Shown one piece after another: positions 8,405 through 18,720 of a stretch of 57,725 nucleotides of DNA; position 1 is the first letter of the stretch, and each line of letters opens with the position of its first letter. The translations under genes were made by a program, and so were the position numbers. The notes under the pieces were generated by a model. It was not told where the DNA came from. It searched no databases and saw only the letters and a list, made by a program, of their open reading frames with translations. The stretch lies in assembly GCA_902517275.1 (NCBI GenBank), contig CABYBQ010000005.1, positions 1 to 57,725 of the forward strand, given 5' to 3'. The DNA is from an uncultured SAR116 cluster alpha proteobacterium. GTDB lineage: Bacteria; Pseudomonadota; Alphaproteobacteria; Puniceispirillales; Marisalimonadaceae.

Positions 8405-9349
8405 ATGTCCTTACTACAACTTATTAGAAAATCTATAATGAATAAAGACAAAATAATCCTCAAAACTTTACTGCTAGGGTCATTTTTTGCTTCTTTATCT
8501 GCGATGTTAGGAGGAACCACATTTGTATTTACAAGATATGTTGTTGATAGCATAGATCCATTCACATTAAGTTTTTTGCGTTATGGTTTAATTGGTTTAA
8601 TTCTATTTTTACTATCCATGTCAATCTATATGAAAAAGAGGTTTTTCAAGACAGATTTAATTCCTATGAGTTTACTTGGTTTAGCTATGATTACTCTTTT
8701 TCCAAATTTTATGGCTTTAGGTCTAGAACATACAACTGCTGCAAGAGCAGGATTACTTTATGCAACAATGCCTTTATGTACAATAATTATTGCTTATTTT
8801 TTTAGTATTGAAAAAATTACGATTAACAAATCTATCGCTGTCCTACTTGCGATTGCAGGAGTATCATTTTGTATGTCTGAAAAAGTAGATGAGAACTTTG
8901 CATCTACATTAAAAGGTGACTTTATTATGATGATTGGTGTTTTATCAGCATCATGCTTTACAGTATTTTCAGGAAAATATTTAAAGAAATATGGGAACAT
9001 ACCTGTAATGATCTATGTTATTTTAATTGGTACAATATTTAATTTTTTCATATCTATAATTTTTGGTAACTCTATTAAAAATCTTTTAGAAATCAATGAA
9101 TTTGAAGTTGCAGCTTTATTGATGTTAATTATACCTGGGGGAGTTCTAATGATGTATTGCTGGGGAAAAGCACTTCAATTAATTTCACCAACTCAAGCCG
9201 CTATATCTCTTGGATTTAATCCTTTATCAGCTATTTTACTTGGATCAATAATACTTAATGAAAAAATAACTTTCAAGTTAATTATAGGGTTTGTCTCAAT
9301 AGTGATAGCTATAATATTAGCAAATTGGAAACCAAAAAATATAGATTAA
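8405..9349 (+). CDS. EamA/DMT-family transporter
   Basis: This 314-residue membrane protein has about ten hydrophobic helices arranged as two EamA repeats (roughly residues 20-150 and 165-305). The conserved 'FTLSFLRYGLIGLILFLL' type segment lies in repeat 1 and SPTQAAISLGFNPLSAILLG in repeat 2. DMT exporters of this class move amino acids, metabolites or drugs out of the cell. The start is uncertain: neither the ATG at 8405 nor the in-frame ATG at 8438 has a good ribosome site, and the latter would give a more typical short N-terminus. It diverges from the aldo/keto reductase and converges on gatB. Confidence 0.88.
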   Translation: MSLLQLIRKSIMNKDKIILKTLLLGSFFASLSAMLGGTTFVFTRYVVDSIDPFTLSFLRYGLIGLILFLLSMSIYMKKRFFKTDLIPMSLLGLAMITLFPNFMALGLEHTTAARAGLLYATMPLCTIIIAYFFSIEKITINKSIAVLLAIAGVSFCMSEKVDENFASTLKGDFIMMIGVLSASCFTVFSGKYLKKYGNIPVMIYVILIGTIFNFFISIIFGNSIKNLLEINEFEVAALLMLIIPGGVLMMYCWGKALQLISPTQAAISLGFNPLSAILLGSIILNEKITFKLIIGFVSIVIAIILANWKPKNID

Positions 9350-9356
9350 AAATAAA

Positions 9357-10829
9357 TTATTTAAGTTTTTCCTTAAGTAATTTGTTGACTATCCCCGGAT
9401 TTGCTTTTCCTTGTGACAATTTCATAACCTGACCTACAAAGAAACCAAAAAGCTTATCCTTACCACCCAGATAATCTTTAACCTTATCTTCATTCTCTGA
9501 AATAACTTTATCTATTAATTTTAAAATTTCTGTATCATCTGAAACTTGCTCAAGACCTTTTTCTTTAACGATATCTGATGGAGATTTTTTACTTATCATC
9601 ATTTCTGCAAATACATCTTTTGCTATTTTGCCAGAAATTGTGCCATCAGAAATTAAAGCAACCAATTGACCAAGGTTCTCTGGCGAAATAGGACTGTTGG
9701 ATAATAATATATTTTCTTTTTTTAAAGCACCAAATAGCTCTGTAATCATCCAATTAGCAGTTAACTTTCCATCTTTACCGTTTGCAGCTTTTTCGTAAAA
9801 ATCTACATAATCTTTTTCTTCAACTAAAATGGAAGCGTCATAAGGAGTAATACCAAAATCAGTGACTAATCTTTTTTTGAGCAAATCAGGAAGTTCAGGG
9901 AGTTTTTCTCTAATTTTTTGAACCCAACTATCACTAAATTCAAGAGGCAAAAGGTCTGGGTCTGGAAAATATCTATAATCATGAGCATCCTCTTTACTTC
10001 TCATAGATCTGGTTTCACCCGTAGAAGTGTCAAAAAGCCTAGTTTCTTGATTTATCTTACCACCTTCTTCTAGAATTTCTACTTGTCTTTCGGCTTCAGA
10101 TTGAATTGCCTGAATTATAAATCTAACAGAGTTTAAATTTTTTATTTCACACCTTGTTCCAAACTTTTCACCTGATTTTCTTACTGAGACGTTACAGTCA
10201 GCTCTTAGTGAGCCTTCTTCCATATTTCCATCACAGGCCCCAACATATCTCAAAATAGATCTGATTTTCTTAACATAAGCACCTGCTTCCTGAGGTGATC
10301 TAATATCAGGTTTAGATACAATTTCCATTAATGCAACACCTGTTCTATTTAAATCAATATAAGATTTACTAGGATGCTGATCGTGTAGAGATTTTCCTGC
10401 ATCTTGTTCAAGATGCAAACGTTCTATCCCAATGGTAGTTTGCAAACCGTCATCTAAATCAATTATAATTTCACCTTCTCCAACAATTGGTTTTGTAAAC
10501 TGACTTATCTGATACCCTTGTGGTAGATCTGCATAAAAGTAATTTTTTCTATCAAAAATCGAAACATTATTAATTTTTGCATTAAGCGCTAATCCAGTTT
10601 TTACAGCCTGCTCAACACAAAACTCATTAATAACAGGTAACATTCCTGGCATTGCCGCATCAACCAACGAAACATTAGAATTCGCTTCTGCTCCAAAAGA
10701 AGCAGACGCCCCAGAAAAAAGTTTGGATTTACTTGAAATTTGTGCATGAATTTCAAGACCAATAACCATTTCCCAAATACCTGTCTCCCCATTTATTTGA
10801 CCAGGCTTTAAATTAAAAAATTCATTCAT
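9357..10829 (-). CDS. gatB: Aspartyl/glutamyl-tRNA amidotransferase subunit B
   Basis: This is the kinase/amidating subunit of the GatCAB complex, which converts Glu-tRNA(Gln) and/or Asp-tRNA(Asn) into the amidated forms. The 490-residue length is normal. Signature blocks are [23 protein letters not shown] (residues 19-41), [15 protein letters not shown], the PROSITE-type [16 protein letters not shown] and [14 protein letters not shown]. The C-terminal YqeY-like tail ends [26 protein letters not shown], the tRNA-binding domain. The gene starts inside gatA's end with a 4-base overlap, completing the gatC-gatA-gatB operon. Its presence implies the organism lacks a glutaminyl-tRNA or asparaginyl-tRNA synthetase. 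Confidence 0.97.
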   Translation of the reverse strand: MNEFFNLKPGQINGETGIWEMVIGLEIHAQISSKSKLFSGASASFGAEANSNVSLVDAAMPGMLPVINEFCVEQAVKTGLALNAKINNVSIFDRKNYFYADLPQGYQISQFTKPIVGEGEIIIDLDDGLQTTIGIERLHLEQDAGKSLHDQHPSKSYIDLNRTGVALMEIVSKPDIRSPQEAGAYVKKIRSILRYVGACDGNMEEGSLRADCNVSVRKSGEKFGTRCEIKNLNSVRFIIQAIQSEAERQVEILEEGGKINQETRLFDTSTGETRSMRSKEDAHDYRYFPDPDLLPLEFSDSWVQKIREKLPELPDLLKKRLVTDFGITPYDASILVEEKDYVDFYEKAANGKDGKLTANWMITELFGALKKENILLSNSPISPENLGQLVALISDGTISGKIAKDVFAEMMISKKSPSDIVKEKGLEQVSDDTEILKLIDKVISENEDKVKDYLGGKDKLFGFFVGQVMKLSQGKANPGIVNKLLKEKLK

Positions 10830-12289
10830 TTTGCAGCTCCATCGGCTATAAAATTAAATTCAGCACTTCTTTCTAAAACTCTTGCTGTACTAATTAAACC
10901 CGGTTCATCAAACGAGTTTGCAATTAATTGTATACCAATAGGTAAACCTGATTTATCTAAACCTACCGGTAAGGATATACCTGGCAAACCAGCCAAGCTC
11001 GCTGGTACGGTAAAAATATCATTCAAGTACATAGTTAAAGGGTCTTGTTTTTTACCTAATTCAAAAGAAGTTGTTGGTGTTGACGGAGTTAAAATATAAT
11101 CAACCTCTTTAAAAACATTATCGAAATCTTCTTTTATTAATCTCCTAACTTTTTGAGCTTTAAGGTAATATGCATCATAGTATCCAGAGGATAGAACATA
11201 TGTTCCAATCATTATTCTTCTTTTTACTTCTTCACCAAAACCATTTCCGCGTGTAACTTCGTACATCTCATCTAGACTTGCAGCTTCATTTCTTTTTCCA
11301 TACCTTACGCCATCATATCTAGCAAGATTACTAGAGGCTTCAGCAGGAGCTATTATATAATAAACAGGTAAAGCATACTTTGTATGCGGTAAAGAAACTG
11401 GCAAAATCTCTGCACCAGATTCTTTTAACCAATTGATTGATTTTTCGTAGAACGTAACAATATCGTCTGAAATACCATCTTGAGTATATTCTTTAGGTAT
11501 ACCTATTTTTTTTCCTCTTATTCCTTTATCTAAGTAATTCATTAAATCAGGCATTTCTAAATTCGCGGACGTTGAATCTTTTTTGTCGTGACCAGCCATA
11601 GAATTAAGCATAAGAGCAGCATCACTTACTGTCCTCGTCAGCGGTCCTGCTTGATCTAAAGAAGAAGAAAAAGCAACTATCCCCCATCTTGAGCATCGAC
11701 CATAAGTTGGTTTCAAACCAGTGATCCCACAAAATGCCGCTGGTTGTCGGATTGATCCACCTGTATCTGTACCAGTAGCAGCAAGTGCTGACCTTGCAGC
11801 TACTGCTGAAGCTGATCCGCCTGATGATCCTCCTGGCGACATTTTACTATTTTTTAGCCATGGGTTAACAACATTTCCTTTAGCAGCTGTTTCGTTACTA
11901 GATCCCATTGCAAATTCATCGCAAGATAATTTACCTAGCATAACTGCTCCATCATCCCAAAGATTTTGAGTAACAGTACTTTCATAAGTAGGACAAAAGT
12001 TTTCAAGTATTTTTGAAGATGCAGTAGTTTTAATATCTTTGGTACAAAACATATCTTTTACACCAATCGGGAGACCCTCTAGTGGCCTTAAAGTTCCATT
12101 TTTAAAATTTTTGTCAGATGCTTTTGCCATATTTAAAGAATGATCTTTTACAATTTCTAAATAAGCTCCTAATGCTGATGTCTGTTCAATTGCTTCAAAG
12201 TAAGCATTAGTTAATTCTAATGAAGAAAATTCTTTATTCTTAAGAGCAATAGACGCACTTAATAAATCAAATTTGAGTAAATCAGACAT
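10826..12289 (-). CDS. gatA: Aspartyl/glutamyl-tRNA amidotransferase subunit A
   Basis: This glutaminase subunit of GatCAB is an amidase-signature enzyme that releases ammonia from glutamine for transfer to tRNA. All three catalytic residues are visible: Lys78 in [12 protein letters not shown], Ser155 in [15 protein letters not shown] and the nucleophile Ser179 in [17 protein letters not shown]. The 487-residue length is typical. Its ATG overlaps the stop codon of gatC by one base and its own end overlaps gatB by 4 bases, so the three subunits should be translationally coupled and made in equal amounts. Confidence 0.98.
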   Translation of the reverse strand: MSDLLKFDLLSASIALKNKEFSSLELTNAYFEAIEQTSALGAYLEIVKDHSLNMAKASDKNFKNGTLRPLEGLPIGVKDMFCTKDIKTTASSKILENFCPTYESTVTQNLWDDGAVMLGKLSCDEFAMGSSNETAAKGNVVNPWLKNSKMSPGGSSGGSASAVAARSALAATGTDTGGSIRQPAAFCGITGLKPTYGRCSRWGIVAFSSSLDQAGPLTRTVSDAALMLNSMAGHDKKDSTSANLEMPDLMNYLDKGIRGKKIGIPKEYTQDGISDDIVTFYEKSINWLKESGAEILPVSLPHTKYALPVYYIIAPAEASSNLARYDGVRYGKRNEAASLDEMYEVTRGNGFGEEVKRRIMIGTYVLSSGYYDAYYLKAQKVRRLIKEDFDNVFKEVDYILTPSTPTTSFELGKKQDPLTMYLNDIFTVPASLAGLPGISLPVGLDKSGLPIGIQLIANSFDEPGLISTARVLERSAEFNFIADGAAK

Positions 12290-12591
12290 TATTCAATAAC
12301 CTTTGGAACAACAAAAAATCCACTAGAACTTTCAGGAGCATTTTTCAAAACTAAATCTTCAATATTTCCATCCGTTACTTTATCGCTTCTTAGAGGTAAC
12401 TTATGTCCTGTTACTGAAGCTAAAGGTTTTACGTCTGAAGTATTAACTTCGTCTAATTGTGCTACAAAACCTAATATATTATTTAAATCATTAGTAAGAT
12501 TTTGTTTACTATCTTCTGGAATATTTAAACGAGATAATCTAGCTATTTTGTTTACAGTAGGAATATCAACCATTGTTTCTTTGTTGGACAT
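12289..12591 (-). CDS. gatC: Aspartyl/glutamyl-tRNA amidotransferase subunit C
   Basis: This 100-residue stabilising subunit wraps around GatA. Family features are [50 protein letters not shown] (residues 14-63, here the core helices and the linker into GatA) and the C-terminal [11 protein letters not shown] and FFVVPKVIE. An AAGGA ribosome site precedes the ATG by about 8 bases. It is the first gene of gatCAB and diverges from ruvX; the promoters for both must lie in the 60 bases 12592-12651. Confidence 0.96.
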   Translation of the reverse strand: MSNKETMVDIPTVNKIARLSRLNIPEDSKQNLTNDLNNILGFVAQLDEVNTSDVKPLASVTGHKLPLRSDKVTDGNIEDLVLKNAPESSSGFFVVPKVIE

Positions 12592-12651
12592 TTTTGATCC
12601 TTCATTTCACTGATAATTTTTAATTAATAAGGAAATCTGTTAGCATCAATT

Positions 12652-13119
12652 ATGCCTATCTTCAAGCTTGATGAATTTTTGTTAAATATTTTGCCAGAAA
12701 AAAGGCTTATAGGCATTGATCCAGGAACAAAAACACTAGGAATTGCCGTTAGTAACACTGATCTAACTGTTGCTTCACCAATTAAAACAATTAAGCGGAA
12801 AAACCTTGCATCTGACATAAATGAACTATTGTCAGTATTTAATTATTACGATATTGCAGGTTTAATTATGGGTTGGCCATTAAATATGGATGGAAGTCTG
12901 GGGCCAAGATGTGATTCTGTTCGTGATTTCACAAAAAATATCTTGAGAGTTAAGGATTTACCAATTTTTTTTCAAGACGAAAGAATGTCTACTATGGCAA
13001 TTGAAAGACCAATGATCATGGAAGATATGACTAGGAAGAAAAGAAGTGTTAGAACAGATCAACTTGCTGCATGTTGGATATTACAAACTGCACTAGACGG
13101 ATTACAAAAAAAGATGTAG
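12652..13119 (+). CDS. ruvX: Putative pre-16S rRNA nuclease / Holliday junction resolvase YqgF
   Basis: This 155-residue RNase H-fold nuclease has the family signature [25 protein letters not shown] (residues 19-43) with the first catalytic aspartate, the [24 protein letters not shown] block in the middle, FFQDERMST with a conserved acidic pair, and a C-terminal [16 protein letters not shown] block with the last aspartate. Members process the 5' end of 16S rRNA, and have also been proposed as resolvases. It lies 13 bases before pyrB, probably in one transcript running through pyrB, pyrC', plsY and perhaps topA. Confidence 0.95.
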   Translation: MPIFKLDEFLLNILPEKRLIGIDPGTKTLGIAVSNTDLTVASPIKTIKRKNLASDINELLSVFNYYDIAGLIMGWPLNMDGSLGPRCDSVRDFTKNILRVKDLPIFFQDERMSTMAIERPMIMEDMTRKKRSVRTDQLAACWILQTALDGLQKKM

Positions 13120-13132
13120 TAAGATATTTTTA

Positions 13133-14116
13133 ATGAATGAATTAAAAAAAAATAAGAACAAAGTCTTCTTTTCTTCTCCTATAAAATTATCATCAAATCA
13201 TCTATTAGCCATTGAAGGAATGGAAAAGTCTGAAATCCAGAAATTGATTGAAAGAGCTGATTATTTTGCAAATTTAGATAGACATACTAATACAAAAGTA
13301 CTTCAAGGTTACGTGGTACTTAATGTATTTTTTGAGAACTCAACTCGTACAAGAGTATCATTTGAACTTGCTGCAAGAAGACTTGGTGCTGAAGTTATTA
13401 ATATATCACTTATAAATTCATCTATTAAAAAGGGAGAAAGTTTGCTGGATACTGCAAGCACATTAAATGCTATGAGGCCAGATTTATTAATAGTCAGACA
13501 TCCTCATAGTGGTGCCCCACTATTATTTGCAGATTATTTAAATTGTAGCATTATAAATGCTGGTGATGGTAGACACGAACATCCTACACAAGCTCTGTTA
13601 GACGCCCTAACCATAAAAAGAAGAGTAGGTTATTTAGAGGGATTAAAAATTAGTATATGCGGAGATATAGCTAATAGTAGAGTGGCAAGGTCAAATATAC
13701 ATTTACTAACAACGATGGGAGCAGAGGTAAGATGTGTTGCTCCTTCCACATTAATGCCCTCAAATTTAGAAAATTTAGGTGTGAAGTGTTTTAGTAACAT
13801 GAAAATGGGTATTAAAGATGCTGATGTTGTTATGCTTTTACGCTTACAAAATGAAAGAATGACAGGAACTGAAAATCCCTCTGAGAGAGAATATTTTAAG
13901 TTTTTCGGCCTTGATGAAGCAAAGCTTGCTTTAGCCAACCCGAATGCTGTTATTATGCACCCAGGTCCTATGAACCGAGGAGTGGAAATTGCATCTGCAC
14001 TTGCTGATGATACAAATAGAAGTTTAATCAAGACTCAAGTTGAAATGGGCGTTGCAGTAAGAATGTCTATAATTGAAGCTTTAAATCATACAAAAAATAA
14101 TATGAAGAAAAATTAA
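13133..14116 (+). CDS. pyrB: Aspartate carbamoyltransferase catalytic subunit
   Basis: This enzyme condenses carbamoyl phosphate with aspartate, the second step of pyrimidine synthesis. Binding motifs are [22 protein letters not shown] for carbamoyl phosphate (near residues 67-88), [22 protein letters not shown] and the aspartate-site [12 protein letters not shown] near residue 280. Length 327 is slightly above the usual 310 because of an N-terminal Lys-rich stretch. The next gene is a dihydroorotase homologue without metal ligands, the arrangement in which PyrB forms a large complex with its noncatalytic partner. No regulatory pyrI subunit is present. Confidence 0.97.
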   Translation: MNELKKNKNKVFFSSPIKLSSNHLLAIEGMEKSEIQKLIERADYFANLDRHTNTKVLQGYVVLNVFFENSTRTRVSFELAARRLGAEVINISLINSSIKKGESLLDTASTLNAMRPDLLIVRHPHSGAPLLFADYLNCSIINAGDGRHEHPTQALLDALTIKRRVGYLEGLKISICGDIANSRVARSNIHLLTTMGAEVRCVAPSTLMPSNLENLGVKCFSNMKMGIKDADVVMLLRLQNERMTGTENPSEREYFKFFGLDEAKLALANPNAVIMHPGPMNRGVEIASALADDTNRSLIKTQVEMGVAVRMSIIEALNHTKNNMKKN

Positions 14117-14118
14117 AA

Positions 14119-15444
14119 ATGACCTTTACAGTTTTAAAATCAATCAAAGTTTTAAATCCTAAGACATATTTCAATGACATCTCAGATGTTGTCATTTGTA
14201 ATGACAAAATTTTTTCAATTTGTAAGGATTTTAAAACTGAAGTTTCACATCAAGATGGACAAATTAATATCTATGATTGTAATGGTTTGACTATGTCGCC
14301 TGGACTAATAGACATGCGAGTTAATATTGGAAAAACTGAAAATTTGACAGCTATTCAAAAAATTGCTGCTGAAAATGGTATTACTTCGATGGTAATCCTT
14401 CCAAATCAAACTCCTAAATTAAATAACCCGTCAATAATAGATCATATTAAAAGACAGTCTGAAACCCCTAACCTTACTAAAGTAAATATCTATGGTGCTG
14501 CCACTAAAGACGATCATGGTTTAGAAATGAGTGAAATAGGTCTTATGTCAGAAATGGGGGCCATTGGTTTTACAAATGGAAATAAAAGTATAAAAAATAG
14601 TTTAGTTATGAGACGTTTAATGAGTTATGCAGCGATGATTAATCGTCCAATTATTCAACATGCAGAAGATGAAGATTTATCTGGCTTAAACAAAGCATCA
14701 ACTACATTAATTAACGGTGAAATGAATGAAGGCGAAATTTCCACTCGTCTTGGGTTAATTGGTATACCTTCATGTGCAGAAGTTATTATTGTTGAAAGAG
14801 ATATAAGATTAGCTAAATTAACAGGGGCTAGTTATCATGTTGCTCATATATCAACACGCGATTCAATCAATGTAATCAGAGAAGCGAAGAAAATAGGTCT
14901 TAAAGTAACATGTGATACCGCTCCACCTTATTTTGCTTTAAATGAAACTTCTTTATTAAGTTATAACACTGCATTTAAATTGTCTCCTCCACTAAGAAAA
15001 GAAGATGACAGATTAGCAGTAATTGAAGGCATTCAAGATGGAACAATTGATGCCATTGCTTCCGATCATAGAGCTCGATCAAAAGATACAAAAGCACAAC
15101 CTTTTTCAGCTGCATCCGTTGGAGCATCTGGAATAGAAACTTTATTTTTGATGACGCTAGAGTTAGTACATAAAAAAATTATAGACTTAAACAAGGCAAT
15201 TTCATTATTAACTATTAATCCAGCAAATGTACTCAAAATGGAAAAACCAAGTTTAGAAAAAGACGGACTGGCTGATTTTATAATTTTTGATGAAAATTGT
15301 CATGATGTTATAAATCAAAATAATTTAAAAACAAGTCCTACACCCTTTGATCAAAGGAAAATAAAAGGAAAAATTCTGGGCACATTCATAAATGGTCAAT
15401 TAGCACATATAAACCAAATGCTTAAAAATAGAATTATAAAATGA
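14119..15444 (+). CDS. pyrX: Noncatalytic dihydroorotase-like protein (PyrC'/PyrX), partner of PyrB
   Basis: This 441-residue amidohydrolase-fold protein aligns with type I dihydroorotases along its length: SPGLIDM near residue 60, IIQHAEDEDLSG, YHVAHISTRDS, and AIASDHRARSKDTK. The first metal-binding motif HxH is replaced: after LIDM the residues are Arg67-Val68-Asn69. The usual SDHAPH is SDHRAR. It is therefore unlikely to bind the zinc pair and should be inactive. In bacteria such as Pseudomonas an inactive dihydroorotase next to pyrB is needed for assembly of aspartate carbamoyltransferase; that role is inferred here from the 2-base spacing to pyrB. An active PyrC would have to be encoded elsewhere. 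Confidence 0.85.
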   Translation: MTFTVLKSIKVLNPKTYFNDISDVVICNDKIFSICKDFKTEVSHQDGQINIYDCNGLTMSPGLIDMRVNIGKTENLTAIQKIAAENGITSMVILPNQTPKLNNPSIIDHIKRQSETPNLTKVNIYGAATKDDHGLEMSEIGLMSEMGAIGFTNGNKSIKNSLVMRRLMSYAAMINRPIIQHAEDEDLSGLNKASTTLINGEMNEGEISTRLGLIGIPSCAEVIIVERDIRLAKLTGASYHVAHISTRDSINVIREAKKIGLKVTCDTAPPYFALNETSLLSYNTAFKLSPPLRKEDDRLAVIEGIQDGTIDAIASDHRARSKDTKAQPFSAASVGASGIETLFLMTLELVHKKIIDLNKAISLLTINPANVLKMEKPSLEKDGLADFIIFDENCHDVINQNNLKTSPTPFDQRKIKGKILGTFINGQLAHINQMLKNRIIK

Positions 15445-16067
15445 TTTTTGATCATAGTCATTTACTTTTTTTAAGTGTTTTCCTTTTTGGATATTTTATG
15501 GGATCAATACCATTTGGTTTATTACTTTCTAAACTATCTGGTTTGGGTGATATAAGAAAAATTGGAAGTGGAAATATTGGTGCCACAAATGTATTAAGAA
15601 CTGGTAATAAAAAAACAGCACTCTTGACTCTAATTTTAGACGGCACCAAAGGTGCGCTTGCTATCTATGTTGTAAGTATTTCTCCAAGTTTTATAGAATT
15701 TCATTTGACTAACAATATTAATCTTTTTCAATCTTTAGTTGCTGTATCTGCTGTAATTGGACATTGTTTCCCTATATGGTTAAATTTCAAAGGTGGTAAA
15801 GGTGTTGCAACTGGTTTTGGCACTATAATTTTTCTTAACATATATGTTGGAGTGATAGCACTTTTGATATGGGTGTCAATTGCAAAATTATTTAGAATAA
15901 GCTCTTTGTCGGCATTGGTCTCATATTTATTTATTCCAATTTCAATGTTTTTCTTCACTTCTGAAAAATCATTTTTTATAGCATCTGTTTTGATTTCATT
16001 AATTTGTTACTTACAACATAGAGAAAATATAAAGAGATTACTAAATGGATCAGAAGCTAAGATATAA
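15441..16067 (+). CDS. plsY: Acyl-phosphate glycerol-3-phosphate acyltransferase
   Basis: This integral membrane enzyme transfers an acyl group from acyl-phosphate to glycerol-3-phosphate, the first step in phospholipid synthesis. The 208-residue protein shows the three family motifs: GYFMGSIPFGLLLSK near residue 17, the glycine-rich RKIGSGNIGATNVLR at residues 39-53, and GHCFPIWLNFKGGKGVATGFG near residue 110, then a terminal LQHRENIKRLLNGSE. Five or more hydrophobic helices are visible. It overlaps the preceding gene by 4 bases (ATGA). The acyl-phosphate maker PlsX is not in the window. Confidence 0.96.
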   Translation: MIFDHSHLLFLSVFLFGYFMGSIPFGLLLSKLSGLGDIRKIGSGNIGATNVLRTGNKKTALLTLILDGTKGALAIYVVSISPSFIEFHLTNNINLFQSLVAVSAVIGHCFPIWLNFKGGKGVATGFGTIIFLNIYVGVIALLIWVSIAKLFRISSLSALVSYLFIPISMFFFTSEKSFFIASVLISLICYLQHRENIKRLLNGSEAKI

Positions 16068-16155
16068 AAACATAATTATTGTTATTTTATAAAAGTAGTG
16101 TTATCTGCACTTAAATAATATAATTTAGAATTTTAATATTTTAGGCTAAAAACAA

Positions 16156-18669
16156 ATGAAGTTAGTAATAGTTGAATCTCCAGCAAAAGCTCAGACTATT
16201 AATAAATATCTTGGAAATGACTACAAGGTAATTGCATCTGTTGGCCACATACGAGATTTACCATCTAAGGATGGAGCAGTTCTTCCTGACGATAATTTTA
16301 AAATGTCATGGGAAATGCATAAAGATAAAGAAAAAGTTGTTAAAGAAATTATTGGGGAGTTAAAATCTGCTGATAGATTGATTTTAGCTACAGATCCTGA
16401 CAGAGAGGGAGAAGCTATTAGTTGGCATTTAAAAGAAATTTTAGATTCAAAAAAAACTATTTTGGATAAACCAGTTGAACGAGTTGTTTTTAATGAAATA
16501 ACAAAAAATGCTGTTTTAGACGCAATGAAAAAACCAAGAAAAATTAATTCAGAGTTGGTTGAAGCATATTTGGCAAGGAGAGCTTTAGATCATTTGATTG
16601 GCTTTTCAATTTCTCCAATATTATGGAGAAAGCTTCCAGGCTCAAAATCTGCAGGCCGAGTTCAATCGGTTGCATTGAAACTTATCTGTGAAAGAGAAAT
16701 TGAGATTGAAAAATTTAATATTGAAGAATATTGGTCGATATCTTCGATTTTTTTAAACAATAATAATGAAAATTTCCTAGCAAGGCTGTTTATACTTGAT
16801 GGTAAAAAATTAGCCAAAATGGATATTAAAAATGAAGACGAAGCTAATAATGCTTTAGATAAAGTTAGAAAATCTTCATTTAATATAACTAAAATTGTTA
16901 GTAAGCGAGTTAAACGGAATCCTTTAGCACCATTCACTACTTCAACACTTCAGCAAGAAGCTTCAAACAAATTAGGTTTTGGTGCGTCAAGAACAATGAG
17001 AATAGCCCAAAAATTATATGAAGGTGTAAATATTGGGAGTGAAACGACTGGTTTAATAACTTATATGAGAACAGATGGTGTCCAATTAAGTTCTCAGGCT
17101 ATTGAGGAATTACGAGAAGAAATAATAAACCGTCATGGTAAAGATTATATTCCTCAAATACCAAGAGTATATAAATCTAAAGCGGCTAATGCCCAAGAAG
17201 CTCATGAAGCAATTAGACCAACATCAATTTCACGTGATCCAGAGGATATGTCGCAATACTTAGATACAGAGCAATTAAAACTTTATGAATTGATTTGGAA
17301 AAGAACTATTTCAAGTCAAATGCAATCAGCTGAGTTAGATGAAACTTCAGCTGATATTTCAAATAAAGATATGAGTATTGTTTTTCGAGCAAATGGATCA
17401 CAAGTATATTTCCCAGGTTTTTTTATTTATAGGGATAGAGAAGATGATAAAATATTACCAAAATTATTAGAAAATGATAAAGTTGATCTACAAAAGGCTG
17501 ATGGTGAACAACATTTCACACAACCTCCTCCTAGATATACAGATGCAAGCCTTATAAAAAAAATGGAAGAGTTAGGTATTGGAAGACCTTCTACGTACGC
17601 ATCTATTTTACAAGTTCTTATAAATAGAAGTTATGTTGAAAAAGAAAAAGGTAAACATTTACCTCAAGAACGAGGAAGAATTCTCACTGCCTTTTTAAAT
17701 AATTTCTTTGGACAATATATAGAATATGATTTTACCGCTGATTTAGAAAAAAAGTTAGATAAAGTGTCAGATGGAAAATTAAATTACAAAAAATTGTTGA
17801 AAGAGTTTTGGGATGGATTTAAGCCACATTTGAATAAAATGTCGGACTTAGAAAGAGACAAAATTCTTGAGGCTCTTGAAAACGAACTATCAGATTTATT
17901 TTTTCCTAATGAAGATTTAAATAATGATGGCCAACCAAACAAAATATGTCCTACTTGCTCTAATGGAAAATTAGGTTTAGAGCTTGGAAAATATGGCGCT
18001 TTTATTGGATGTTCAAATTATCCTGAATGTAAATTCACTAAACAAATTGCAAGTAATCAAAGTAAAGAGGAGAATGATGCCAACAACACGTTTATGCCAG
18101 AAAATGACGGTGTATTAGGTGTTGACCCTGAAAGTGGTTTAAACGCCATAATCAAAAAAGGTCCCTATGGTATTTATCTTCAATTAGGTGAAGAGAAAAA
18201 ACCCAAAAGAACTAGTATTCCAAAATTGGTAGACGCCCAGGGAATTGATCTTCAAAAAGCTCTTGCATTCCTTTCTTTACCAAGACTAATAGGTAAACAT
18301 CCAGAAACAGGTAAAGATATCTCTGCAGGAATTGGAAGATATGGCCCTTATTTAAAATATGATATAAATTTTATAAGTATACCGGCCGATGAAACTGTAA
18401 TAAATATTGGTTTAAATCATGCTGTGGTTTTGATAGGTGAAAACAGTGACAAGCTAGGCAAAGTTTTAGGTGACCATCCTGACGGTAACGGTAAAGTACT
18501 AGCAAAATCAGGAAGGTTTGGACCATATGTTGAATATAATAAAATTAGGGCTACTTTGCCAAAATCTGTATCTCTCGAAGAGATTAAACTTGAACAAGCA
18601 ATAGAATTAATAATTGCAAAAGCAGCAAAACCTCCTAGACCAAAAAAGAAACTCACTAAGAAAAAATAA
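16156..18669 (+). CDS. topA: DNA topoisomerase I
   Basis: This type IA topoisomerase relaxes negative supercoils. The 837-residue protein has the TOPRIM domain at residues 1-115 (KLVIVESPAKA with Glu7, and ATDPDREGE with Asp80 and Asp82) and the catalytic tyrosine Tyr303 in TGLITYMRTDG. EAHEAIRPT follows near residue 350 and one four-cysteine zinc element, CPTCSNGK...CSNYPEC, lies near residues 598-625. The C-terminal part carries three repeats containing PYGIYL, RYGPYLKY and RFGPYVEY, the TopA C-terminal repeat domain found in alphaproteobacteria, then a lysine-rich tail. The gene lies 88 bases after plsY; dprA, often found between them, is missing. Confidence 0.98.
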   Translation: MKLVIVESPAKAQTINKYLGNDYKVIASVGHIRDLPSKDGAVLPDDNFKMSWEMHKDKEKVVKEIIGELKSADRLILATDPDREGEAISWHLKEILDSKKTILDKPVERVVFNEITKNAVLDAMKKPRKINSELVEAYLARRALDHLIGFSISPILWRKLPGSKSAGRVQSVALKLICEREIEIEKFNIEEYWSISSIFLNNNNENFLARLFILDGKKLAKMDIKNEDEANNALDKVRKSSFNITKIVSKRVKRNPLAPFTTSTLQQEASNKLGFGASRTMRIAQKLYEGVNIGSETTGLITYMRTDGVQLSSQAIEELREEIINRHGKDYIPQIPRVYKSKAANAQEAHEAIRPTSISRDPEDMSQYLDTEQLKLYELIWKRTISSQMQSAELDETSADISNKDMSIVFRANGSQVYFPGFFIYRDREDDKILPKLLENDKVDLQKADGEQHFTQPPPRYTDASLIKKMEELGIGRPSTYASILQVLINRSYVEKEKGKHLPQERGRILTAFLNNFFGQYIEYDFTADLEKKLDKVSDGKLNYKKLLKEFWDGFKPHLNKMSDLERDKILEALENELSDLFFPNEDLNNDGQPNKICPTCSNGKLGLELGKYGAFIGCSNYPECKFTKQIASNQSKEENDANNTFMPENDGVLGVDPESGLNAIIKKGPYGIYLQLGEEKKPKRTSIPKLVDAQGIDLQKALAFLSLPRLIGKHPETGKDISAGIGRYGPYLKYDINFISIPADETVINIGLNHAVVLIGENSDKLGKVLGDHPDGNGKVLAKSGRFGPYVEYNKIRATLPKSVSLEEIKLEQAIELIIAKAAKPPRPKKKLTKKK

Positions 18670-18720
18670 TGTTAAATTTTGGTAATTTTTTAATAATGAT
18701 TATAAATATATATTAATAAC

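Noticed and set aside
11721-11969. Open frame on the plus strand inside gatA
   Set aside because: It is antisense to a strongly conserved gene and has low-complexity Pro/Ala/Asp sequence typical of a shadow frame.
13630-14031. 133-residue antisense frame in pyrB
   Set aside because: pyrB is conserved and complete, and this antisense sequence has no recognisable domain or ribosome site.
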